From Whitmania pigra (lineage: Eukaryota > Annelida > Clitellata > Hirudinida > Haemopidae): DNA of 64,000 nt. A model generated the notes under the pieces. It was given only the letters and a program-made list of their open reading frames with translations, made no database searches and had not been told where the DNA came from. The number at the start of each line of letters is the position of its first letter. The stretch's first letter is position 1. Of the stretch, positions 40,671-52,974 are shown piece after piece. A program made the position numbers and the translations under genes. Location of the stretch: contig JAJTWR010000263.1 of NCBI GenBank assembly GCA_021613335.1, positions 2,687,001 to 2,751,000 of the forward strand, read 5' to 3'.

Positions 40671-43600
40671 ATTTGATGTAGCAAATAATTATGAAAGGTA
40701 ATCTGAATGACTGAATTTTCTGTTGTCCATAAAAAGAATTAATAGCTTTTTACCGTTTCAACACAAGAAATATGCTCATAAGAAACATATTTAAAACCTC
40801 AATCGTTTTAAACAAAATGATTGCAAATTAACAATTTAACAGTGTAAATGCTGGTTTTGACATGATTTTATGTAACTCAACTTAATTTGTCACAAACTTA
40901 ATGATTAAATAAAATTGAATTATTAGCAATAAACAATGAAGCTTCTCGAACATTCAGCTAGAGATTAAATTAAAACTGTTTAAACTGATGTCTAACTTGT
41001 AGTTCTGTGAGGGATTGGTTCATCGAATGAATTTTATTCCAGGGGTTAAAGGTTAAACCGATGCAGTCAGTCAGATGCAGGGTGGCATGCACATTCAACA
41101 ACAATTCTTCAAAACAACTATCTTCAGCACAGCCCTTAATGTCCTTCGTGATTGGTCTGCAATCCAGAAATTGTAGCCAATGAAAATGAACACTGCAACA
41201 TGGTGTAAGATTTGAGCTAATTTTTATTTTTTTTTTTGCATACATATTATTAATGAGGGACATTATACTGATACTAGCACTATCTAGAACTTCATCAGCA
41301 TAATTTATAAGTTTCTATAGAACTATGAAATGTTGTACCTACCTAATTATAATATTAACCTTGTACCTACCTAATTATAATATTAACTTTGTACCAACCT
41401 AATTATAATATTGACCTTATACCTACCTAATTATAATATTAACCTTGTACCTACCTAATTATAATATTAACCTTGTACCTACCTAATTATAATATTAACC
41501 TTGTACCTACCTAATTATAATATTAACCTTGTACCTACCTAATTATAATATTGACCTTGTACCTACCTAATTATAATATTAACCTTGTACCTACTTATCA
41601 AAAGGACAAGAGCAGTCATGGCAACAGGAACAATCATCTCTTGCGATGGAACCATTCAAAGTGAGACAATCCTCTTCTACGTTTGAATTCTAAACAACAA
41701 AAGATGTTCATTAAAAATAAAAACTTCTGAATAAATAAATTAGCTCTAATAAATTAGATACATTCCAATATAAGAAACCATCGAATAAATAAAAATGTTT
41801 GTGAGTCATTTATTAGTGCAAGCCACTACTGATACATTGACATACAAGCATCAATATGTAGCTACTCCAAAATGTAACTTAATAATACAAATTCACAATT
41901 CAATAACCCATTTCACTCATAATTCTTACCCTGTTAAATGACTTTTCGAATATGCACAGAAGACAGCTGCATCCTGCATATACATACACATCTGAGTAAA
42001 GGCTGTACACATAAATAGTCAGACAGAACATTATCATTGTCGTATATCCGCCAATTGTATGTTATTAATTGCATGGTATATTTATTCACAGAAACTTTTG
42101 CGAGCGGCTAAGATTTAAACTGCAAATGGAGCCACACCAAAGCGTATTTCTGCTCTGGTGCGTAGCGTTCCGAAATGGAACAAGAGACAAATGATTGGTG
42201 TCATAGAACAACTGTATTCACTGCTTTGATGCTTTTGAACAAATGGGTAGCATTTCAAGCTACTAAAGCTTATCTAGGTTAATAAGGAAATAAACTCTAA
42301 CATCTTATCATAAGATCTTTATCCTAGTATGTTATCTTAATATGTTATCCTAATATTTTATCCTAATATCTTATCATGACGTCTTATTTGTCCTACGAAA
42401 CATCGTCAATTCGATGGAACAAAAAGACAAGAACTTTATGAAGTACGTGAGCATCCAAAGTGTTTCTTGTCGTTTGAAACTGACGAATGAGCTGAATATT
42501 CGCGACTCCACTCATCTCCTCTCGAACTGCACCTCGTGACGACATCACTTTGGAAATTGTGACTTGCACTGCAACAAGGTTTAAATCCGATGTGGTTTAA
42601 ATCATTTAATCATTATTATTTGTCATGAAGTTGCTAGGATCCTGCACAAAATAAATTTGCACAAAATCTACCGAAACTAACCTTTTCCTTTTCCTTTCAT
42701 CAAATTCTTCTTTTAAAGACTCGCATGAGTTACCATAGCAACTGGGCAAACACATCTTGCAGAGGTTATCGTTGAGCTTGTTTTGACAATCCTGACAATG
42801 ATTGATCACTGATTATAATCAATAAAAATATATTATCATAATATTTAAATACATATTTATTAAATAAAATATTTTCATAATATACAAATACATATTTAAC
42901 AGATAGCATGCGAGTTAGCTCAGATGGTTGCGTTCCTGCTAACGGCGGTGAAAGCAACAGTCGTTACGTGTCGTGTTCGCAACCCAGGTCGCACCGCCAG
43001 GGAGCGCCCTCGGTTAGGGGCGCTATATAAATTGTTGATCGATTAAGAATTGCCTTCAGTCCAAATCATCTCAGTTATGCAAAGGACTATAATCGAATAA
43101 ATAAATATAAATAAATAAAAATTGCCTTCACATTCTATCCGGACACATAAGACACTCAAAAAATCGGCTAAATACAAAGACAAATAGAAATAATCAACCA
43201 CAATTATTGATTAAAAGGTTTTTAGAATGTTCTGCATCATTATTCTTATTATCTCGACCCGTATTTCAATTTTTTGGCTCCAGGGCAAGAAATTGCTGTC
43301 TATCGTCCATACGATACCACTGTTCTTGTTTGGGATGCTGATAAGATATCTGATAAAACATTCTTTTCCATCAGCAACCAATTACAATCCCATCAAGCGT
43401 CGGATGTCTTCATTGCCGAGTGAGATGGGACTATTTCAACAGGATGCCATCAAATAAATTTAATTCGTAAAAAAAGGAAATTATCTTTTTATTGGGCGCT
43501 CAAAGCCACTACAGGATTCAAAAATTACCCTCGACTATTAAGACGCAAACTAGAATAGAATTTCACGGATTATAAAACAAACTAGGCTTAACGAATTGGT

Positions 43601-44432
43601 TTTAGACGTCCTAACAAATACTTTTCGATCGATTAAAATTCCTTGAAAGAGCATTGAATTGGACATAAATCTAGCGATAGACTTTATTCCATTTGTACTC
43701 CATTAACGTCTCAATGTTCTTGTTGAAGGATAATTTTTAGAACAAATCAATCATCGCCTCACAGCAGAGGAAGGCACGTTCGTTCGGCTGATAAAGAAAG
43801 CATTTTTTGAGGCTCATCGATAACAGAATCACAAGCAAAAGCCATCAGTTCCTTTACATGCCTTGTCTGTTATGTTCGTTTACTTGAAAAATACTATGTT
43901 CGTGTATTTGTCAAGTGTAAATTCTAAATTCATAGTATATATATATATATATGTACATAGTATTGTTCACAGTATATTTATAGTACAAATATAGTAATTT
44001 TCAATATATACGGTTAATACACCATAGTATAAAAAGAATGTAGTTAGTATGTGTATATACAAAATTAAAGATAAAATAAGGAATTGCTTAAACCTACTTC
44101 TTGTGTAAAATCGTTTCTCAAACAAAATCGAACATTGTTTTAAAGCAGTTCAGTTGAAGGCAAAAATGAGATCGTACCCTTAATTTCAAAGTGCTCCTGA
44201 CAACAGCAATCAATCAACACTCAGCCTCAGAGGAAAACACATGTGATCTAAAAATAGCTCACTTCACATGAATATCCACGGATGTGTTGCTGCTTCTCCA
44301 CTGACAGGGGACCATCGTCCTGTTCGTCAGAGATGTCAACCATTTCCAGCCTACAAGGTCGTAATCATGCCAATGATTATTATTATGATGATGATGATAA
44401 TCATCATCTATGATATACTATGATCATCATCT

Positions 44433-44478
<46 letters not shown>

Positions 44479-44482
44479 CCAC

Positions 44483-44537
<55 letters not shown>

Positions 44538-45033
44538 GTCGATTGTTTTATTTTTATTATTGTTGTTGTTGTTACCATGATCATGAAAAATTACATCAAT
44601 TAAATCATTTGCAAAGGGCATTCATCATTGAGTAACTTCAAAGTGCTAACATACGGGCCTAAACCTTGTACATGGATGATGTTGTTAATTCTTGCTTGGA
44701 TCATAATTATTACCAAGTTATTAGCAAATCAATTATAAATAAATACCTTCCGTGACCGTGATGATGATTTCGGCAGTGCGTTCTTATCCACAATCCAGTG
44801 GCACGAGAGAGCGTGTGCTTAAAGTCATCTCTTGTTACTGTTCCAAACTCTTGGCACTGGACTTTGTGGGAACAGTTCCAAATGTAACCCTGACCGAGGG
44901 AAATCCAGTCGTACTCAATCAACTTGACTTCTCTTGAGCCTCCTTGTGTCGAACTGTGGAGACCTTTATGACCCAAAACAAGACCACCTCCCTTTGAAGT
45001 TATGAATGGTTAAGTGATCATTTAATATTTTGT

Positions 45034-45075
<42 letters not shown>

Positions 45076-48000
45076 TAATAATAATAATAATAACAATAAC
45101 AATAATAATACTTTATGCTAAGAATAACAATGTTATTGTATTAATAAATTAAACAATTGTATAATAATTAAATAATTGATAATATGAATATCAGAAACCA
45201 TTATAATAAACAATAAAATGAAAATGATTTTAAAAATAAAAATAAATTGTGATGTTAAACATGGATGATCTAAACCTCAATGATCACATCAGGAAGAAGT
45301 TCTTCATCATCATCATCATCATTATTAACGTGGTCGTGGCTTGTTCCTTCGCATCTGTAGACGTACCTCACAATGCCACCATAAGCATTTATCTAATTTC
45401 AAGAAATTAATGTCCTATTATCAGATTAATGTCCAATTAATTTCTGATCCTCTAAAAGCGAAATGCCAAAAATAAAAATAAAATAAACGTCACCGAAAAT
45501 TATGCTAATAAAAATAATAATATGAAGGTTTTTGTACTGAATAAAATGCTAGTAAATGTAGACGCGTTAATTAATAAAATTCAGAGATTCATGTTTCATC
45601 TTCAGGGGAGAGGGGGATTTAAGAGCCAGGGTGAACGTCCTCCCATCGGGAGCTGCAGACCTCACCATCCTCTGATAAATTGTTTGTTGATTTTTTAAGC
45701 TTTTTGAAGGCGAATCTGAACTTCATTGTAAACATTTGAACAATTCATGTGGGAGGTCAACAAATACTAAGGAGTTATGATAGATCACAAATCAACGAGC
45801 AGGAACGGGCAGAAACATTTCTCGTTTGGAAATACATTTCCCCACCCCTTATGAAGAATAGCAAATAAATCCCCGATAATTCCCATGGTGAAAGGTGCTA
45901 ACGAGACTATAAAAATGACATAAAAAATGAAAATAAATAAAAAAGCTCGACCGACCTTATCTCTTAAGAATGTTCTTGGCGCAGAGAAATACAAACATTT
46001 GCTGAGGACTTGATCGACCTCAACTCCATGTGTGGTCTGAGATTTTAAACTCACTGGCATCCAGTCCTTTAGGCTTCTCATCTTAAATAAGTATTTCAGA
46101 TCGAAATAACATGAATTAAATGTTAAATAGATCAACAATCCACTATAGAGAGATTGATGTAAAGTAACCAATGATTATTAAACGGTACTTCCGTGTATAT
46201 CTGTACTAGGTTACACATCAATAAACCCATAAACTTGCGTTCATTAAAGATTTGTGTCGATTTCATTTTTTCACCAATTCCCCTTAAAGTGTTACGAAAT
46301 ACCACGAGTGGTGTTCAAACGTTTTCCTGAACACGTACTGCAACTTCAATCCTCCAATCCCTAGGAAGTTTATTGGTTCATCAAGTGCAGACAACCTCTT
46401 AACCTCTTCAACTCTCGCTCCTTCCTTCCAAAAACTCTTTCACCATTTCTTCTACTCGGTAACAACTTAAAAAGTCTTTAACTCGAGCAATCGCACCTCG
46501 GTAATTTGACAAAAAATATGCAAATTCATAACCTATCATCACAAGCACAATATTCACCTTGCAATTGCATCCATCCGCATTGACCTGTTGAGCATTCTCG
46601 TGACACGTGCAGATCATGCATTCTGGGTAACCATAGTAACCAGGAGAGCATTTATTGCAGAATGCTCCTGAAAATCCTTCCCGGCACAAACATTGACCGG
46701 CATTCTATGGATGATGGTTCAACTTAAGCAATTAGTTTAACCAGTTAGTTTAACTTAACCAGATCAGTAAAGTCATAAAGTTAGTTAATAAACATTTGTA
46801 CATGATAACAGCATACTGATTAAATTGTTAGTTGTGTTTGCGTAGCTGATTATTTGACGACATTTGAGCTGAAAAACACTCGTTTTTAACGGAATTTCAA
46901 TTAATAAATCATAAATTCTTGAACTACTGCAAAGACATTTTTGCATTTTAGTCGCGATTAACTATTTATTAATATAATACTCCCTAGAAGTTAACTAAAA
47001 ATACTTTTCAATGCCAAACCTTTCCTTGAAGACCAGAAACTGGTTCCTTTACGCACTCTCCTGAGCATCCCAGACAATCGCATGTACACGCAATGCATGG
47101 AGCATGTTTGTTAGAAGTGGACCTATAAAACCCATCCGTGCATGACTCGCAATTAACACCCGTGGTTTGATTCTGAAATACAAACGAGGGATTACTTGGC
47201 CTCTGATGACCTTGCCATGCAATGAACTTGCTAACCTTACAGTTTACGCATATGGCCCCTACCCCATGGCCGTTGAAATTTGAATGTCGTCTCTTCACTA
47301 ACTCATCGTACACGCAGGAGTTTGAATGACCATAACAGTTGCACTCTGCAAATCCATAGATGATGAAATATATTCAAATATTTAATTCCATTTTATTTAT
47401 TTAATTATTATAGTGGCACTTGAACTTAAAAACTCCAAAAGCGGAAGCGAACCGACGGGAAATCATCAGAGGAGTGCCCCCCGTCATCGAACGTTTCGGC
47501 CCAAACTCCTGACGCTGATCAGGCGGGTGTCCATGTGTCGGTGAAAACCCTACCTATCCGACTTCATCGTAACGCAGCGCACGATATTTGGTTATCAATG
47601 AGACTTTAATTTAATGCTTTTGCTGTAAAGGACAACAGATGACATCTCTGGAACCCATGCCATGTTCTGATGTATCTGTTGACTTTCCTCCTTAACTGTG
47701 GGCAAGCCGATCTCATAAATCGTCAATGGCCACATCAGCCTTGGAAAAAGCACAAACTGGAACAACATTGAAACGCAACATTATTCGTCAGTGGCAATAG
47801 GACGTCTGTTAGCGGGAGTTTTTTTCCTTTCGGTTCTAACGTGTACTAGTTTTTTTGTGTCTCAATAATAAAAGAAGGAAAAAAAATGAACCTCCAGCGT
47901 TTTCCATGAGTTGGAGTGGTACCGACCCGTACGCATTTGCCAAGTCAAGCCATACAACGTACAAACTCAGCCGGCGCCTCTTGGCTCTCTGAATAGCCTC

Positions 48001-51000
48001 CCAAATCATGGAGGAGTGCTCTATGCAACCAGGCAAACCTGGAACATCTCCCTTCTGGATCCTTTGGGCATATTTTATACAAAAGATAGGGAATTCCCTT
48101 GAGCCACGGCACCGAGTGGTTCCTTTTCTAATAACTTGCCTCACTTCCTCAATAGAGGGGGATGTCAGGCTAAAAACACTGGTAGGGAGAGGCACCCTTG
48201 GGATGTCTTGTCTCACCAGAAGAGGAACGTGACAAAGAGCATCACTGATGTATTCGAAAGGTGCTCCTCCAGTTCGTCTTTATCTGTAATTATATATTAT
48301 TATATATATTAAGCTCACCAGACTTCGGAGGGTCGAGTAACGCTCTCCCATATCTACAAAAGCCCCTAAAATGCTATTTTGCATGTTTTTCAAGATCCAC
48401 TCGTTACATTTCTTTTAAATTTTGTAGGATATTTTGTCTATAATAAACAGATATTATCTATAAAATTGATTAATATTAAACTTATATTTAACAAGTTATC
48501 AGAAAAATATGGGGTGTCCTCAAGGTTTCCTTACGGACTGTTTATGGATCCCTGAAAAACTCCGCTTTCCCCTCCCCTATAGTTCTTTTGCCTAATAGTA
48601 ATAGTTTACCTAGCCCAGAAGCGAAAAGGTAAATCCATAGATGATGAAATATATTCAAATATTCATCTTCATTTAATGTTAATTTATTTATTTAATTATT
48701 ATAGTGAATAAGAGCGATTAGGAGTGAGTAAGAGTGAGTAAGAATGATTAGGAGTGAATAAGAATGAGTAAGAATGAGTAGGAGTGAGTAAGAGTGAGTA
48801 GGAGTGATTAGGAGTGAGTAAGAGTGATTAGGAGTGAGTAAGAGTGATTAGGAGTGAGTAAGAGTGATTAGGAGTGAGTAAGACATTATTGTTGGATTTA
48901 AGTAATATAATGCAGTAGACCAGGGGTCTCCAAACTACGGCCCCCGAGGCCCTCTCATCCGGCCCGCAGAAGCTTTTTTATCTTTTTACGTCTATCCTGC
49001 TAAGATCAGCAGACACTTACGTGGACGGTACGCTTTTACCGAATTAAAAATGAGGCGCGCAGTAGTAGCGCGCTATGTTTTCGCTGCTTACTTTTTCTAT
49101 TCTGTTCACAGTCAATGAGATGATATAACGCATTCTAGTAGCGGAGTTGTTAAATGAGGAGGCAGTGGCATACCAATGGAGGGCGGCAAGCGCCAAGGGG
49201 AGGCATTTTGTGGATTACGTAAAATTAAAAAAAAGAGAAAAAATGGCCGTCCCCTTTCTCTAGTTTTTCTGCTGCGTCCAGTAAAGGATCAAATTTCAAT
49301 TTGACTTTTGGTAAATTGATGTACAACATGTACAAGAAAATCACCTTACCAAGCCCTCATCAGTTCACCCCTGTTCATCAGCTCGTCCAGTGAGTCTTTT
49401 GATCATAAGATCATATGGAACTATTTCGAGACCAAAGCATATTTTCATTAACTTGCTACATTCATTCGCGATTGTTATGTTAAAAATATTTTTAAGTAAA
49501 TTCTTGGATTCGCAAGCATCTCGGTGAGTTTGGTTAGTATAAGTTTAACGAAAGCTAGTGACTCTTATCAGATCAATATTATTCATGGAAGGGGGAGAAT
49601 CATAAAGTATGACCCTTTTTGGAGAACGAAAAATACTGACATCTGATTATGTTAAGTGAAAGGTGATTAGCAGTGCTTTAGGAAACGATAACATCCGACG
49701 GACCCCTTCAACTTTTTCATAAAGAGATAGCATCTTGGGGATTGTGCCCCTAATATTGTGATCCTGCTGCGTATCTTCCTAACCCAGGCTATTAGTGTTT
49801 CTAGCTGTGTGCGCTTATTCTCCAAACTTAAGTTAATAAAAAACTACCTTTGATAATCCAGAAGAAATTCTGAAGGTTAAAGGATTAAAGGTCAAGAGGA
49901 AGGGCGGCAAAACAGTTGGTACGCAACTGTGAGGAGGTGTTGGTGTCAGTTAGCGTCTAATTGCGAAACATGTTGCACTCCATTTTACTCCTTTTTATTC
50001 TTTCTTTGCTTAATTAGTTACCAGTGTGTATAAAGTGATATACTGTCTGATGAAGAATGGGTGCGGAAATTGGCCGTTGCTGCGAAAATAACTAGTCATT
50101 TAAATTTTATGAACGTAAAACTGCAAGGAGAGAAAATATAGTTTCTATACACCCATCCAAAGACCTTCAGATCTAAACTTGTCATGTTTTTGGAACAACA
50201 ACTTGACGCACTTTATGCGGTGCAAGGTCTTCATGGAGTTCCTCACGTCGTTTGCATCATCAAAGAGCGGTTGTCAAAGGCAGAAGAAGTGAAACTGTTT
50301 CAAAACCCATTTCATGCAAAAGTTGCCCAGAAGAATTGCAGCTGGAGGTCATTGAGTTGCAAGCGATGAACTCCTTAGGGACAAATTCAAAGAAGGAGTG
50401 GCGTGTTTTTACCACTTTTTGCCCAAGGAAGACTTTCCTAACATAAACAATTTTGCATCAAGGTACCTTTCAATCTTTGGAACAACGTACTTGTACGAAC
50501 AAACATTTTCAAGAATGAAATACTTGAAGAACAATTTGAGAACAAACTTGTTCGATGATAATCTCAGAAGCATCTTTTGCATGTTATTTTAAAAGTCACC
50601 TCGTAACAACCATCAACCAGTTACTTATTGCTTGATTAATTAATATCCGCAACTTAACGATGGAAAATCATACGCACCAAGAGGATGCGATGCATTGGAG
50701 AACATTATTTCAAAAGGTCAAAAGATATATAATAATATATAATATAACTATAATAATATGTAATATATGTATAAGGATATTTTCAGATGATGAAATGTAA
50801 TGGAATGCTTTTGTTCGAGATGGAAATGAGAGATGTTTGGGGATAAATTTGAAAGCAAGTGAAGTTCTGTAAAAATAAAACATGAAACGTTCTTTGGTCG
50901 ACGAGAAGTTGTACTTGGAAGAGTGCAATTACACTTCTCATGAAAACGTCAAACACAAACTTCACAAAGCAAGCGAATTGGCAACTCGTATGGTTGCTAC

Positions 51001-51064
51001 TAATATTACAAATAGCTCAACATTACATAATAATAATAATAATTACATAATATACTACTACTAC

Positions 51065-51114
<50 letters not shown>

Positions 51115-52938
51115 TTACATAATATACTATATATAATAATTACATACTATACTAATAATAATATTATTATTATTAATAACAGTTTTAGCACAATTAGTAG
51201 TAGCAAGAATTAAGAAACATAAAACACCAAACACCTACTTCCACAAACCAGTCCAGCAGGATATGCATGTGACGGCCACTGAAGTCGATGAAATGTTGGG
51301 CAACATTCCTCGCAGTTCTCGCCGCAAGTGTTACTTCCACAACTACATTTCCACATCTAACATTCAACAAAGCGTGACTGAAACCAATGGTTACGGGAGT
51401 ATTATAATTAGCCTCACCACGCTTTCGTAGTCCATGATGCATCGGCTGCCATATCCAAAGCACGTGCAGCTGCCGAGAATGGTGATGCCGCTGATGGAGT
51501 AGTAATACTGGAAACATTGTTCTCAGGAATTATTTCGAGTTCAATTTATCGACTTAATGATCTTAATCAAAGGTGATAATTTTAGAACCAGAACGTAAAT
51601 ATTTTCGTCGTACATTCAACAGCGAAATAGGTCTGATTGAAATCGCCTCCTAAATGCACCGAATACCATTGGTTTAGATGAGCAATCACATGCGACGATG
51701 CAATCAAACTGAGTATTTCAATATCGAATTATAACAATGGAAAAACGAGTTTGTGTGCAAAAAATGTTCTCCAACATTCCGGGCAACAGATGTGAGGAAT
51801 AAGGTATTTTCCATGTTTATTTATTTGCTCGAATTTTCAGATATCTTACACCAAGGAGTTATCAGGTTGCAGGCACTGAGGCTTTTGAAGATTTTTTAAA
51901 ATTCCTTGAGACACGGTTAATGACTTCAGCAAATGTTCCTTTTAAACAGACGATCATCGGGTGCAAAGAACATTCGGATGTCACTTATTATTAGACAGAC
52001 ACCTCATAATGTATGCGTGCGATAAGAAACACATTTTGTGTGAAAACATTTTTGATTGCTTGTTTGTTTTTTTCCAAAGATAAGCAGGAAGCAGATACAC
52101 AAAGGAGATGGAAATGAACAACTAACCGCATTAGGAGGAAGAGATTCGACCTGGTCCACGATATTATTTGAGCCATTAAAGGTGCTGGAAATCATTTGAA
52201 TCTTTTGCAGTCTCAGTCGGACGTATCTTGCTCTATTGAATTCCTGGAAAAGAATTTCTGTGTTGCATCTAATCCATCCATCAAGCATGAAGCATTTAAT
52301 GAAAGGCCTTCTTTTCATTTATCACTCAACCAAAACGGAAAACAAATTTTCTGGAGAAGTATTTCTCATGAAAGGAATGAAGCGATAACAATTTTACGTA
52401 CGTATTTACAATCGTTGTCTCTAACTTCACCGGTCTTATTGCTACCACTTTTTTTTTATCACCGTTTATCATTTGATTCATTTGATAACTGCATGTAAAT
52501 CGATGGCAAACTCACTATATAAGAAATCAATTTTATCGTGTATCCTTTTATTTAGACAATGCATGCATCTTCTAAAAATAACTTGGAATGAAATGATTTA
52601 CGGAGTGATTGTCATATCTGGAAATAACTCAGCCAACCTCAGACATTATCACATATATTATATTGTATCATATTATATTATATTATATTATATTATATTA
52701 TATTATATTATATTATATTATATTATATTATATTATATTATATTATATTGTATCATATTATATTATATTGTATCATATTATATTATATTGTATCATATTA
52801 TATTATTGCACATCAGATTATATTACAATCAAATCACAGTATATCGCATTACATTAAGCTGTAAGATCAACTCCTATCTAACTTCTTGTTCTCGTAGCAG
52901 TTCTACCAAATTATGCCATTTAAATTTAATAATAATAT

Positions 52939-52974
<36 letters not shown>

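Larger units (their letters stand above)
37680..42809 (-). other. Laminin alpha: Cys-rich junction and coiled-coil exons
   Basis: A Cys-rich block at 42.68-42.80 kb (CQNKLNDNLCKMCLPSCYG) leads into helical sequence. Another Cys-rich block lies at 41.60-41.69 kb (DDCSCCHDCSCPF), and one at 41.0-41.2 kb starts with CAEDSCFEELLL. Then many small exons encode heptad-like helices: about 40.50-40.56, 40.23-40.33, 39.91-40.11, 39.63-39.84, 39.42-39.54, 39.08-39.24, 38.80-38.90, 38.55-38.64, 38.19-38.31, 37.94-38.12 and 37.69-37.85 kb. This is the long-arm coiled coil that trimerises with beta and gamma chains. Exact exon edges were not all resolved. The two separate Cys clusters are unusual. Confidence 0.7.
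44263..46081 (-). other. Laminin alpha: laminin IV (L4) domain
   Basis: Exons 45956-46081, 45276-45392, 44747-44991 and 44263-44350 encode CLYFSAPRTFLRDKINAYGG, matching the family YWSAPxxFLGDKxxSYGG. This is followed by VRYVYRCEG, DVIIEGGG and a C-terminal stretch ending HIRGYSCE. An Asp run coded by a GAT repeat lies in the second exon. L4 is a globular domain inserted in an LE module. A further possible exon near 46,320-46,390 (INFLGIGGLKLQYVF) is L4-like but could not be joined with confidence. Confidence 0.75.
46558..51356 (-). other. Laminin alpha: short-arm LE modules
   Basis: Exons 51239-51356, 47236-47345, 47020-47172 and 46558-46704 carry about four laminin EGF-like modules. CSCGSNTCGENCEECCPTFH matches the first-LE pattern of alpha chains. 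Others are CNCYGHSNSCVYDE, TTGVNCESCTDGFYR, CREGFSGAFCNKCSPGYYG and CHENAQQVNADGCNCK. Phases agree across all junctions. The intron at 47.35-51.24 kb contains a LINE fragment, a hAT element and a minisatellite. Confidence 0.85.

Noticed and set aside
43227..43457. 76-residue plus-strand frame in a laminin intron
   Set aside because: No homology, and the opposite strand shows only broken frames; likely chance or a very old repeat.
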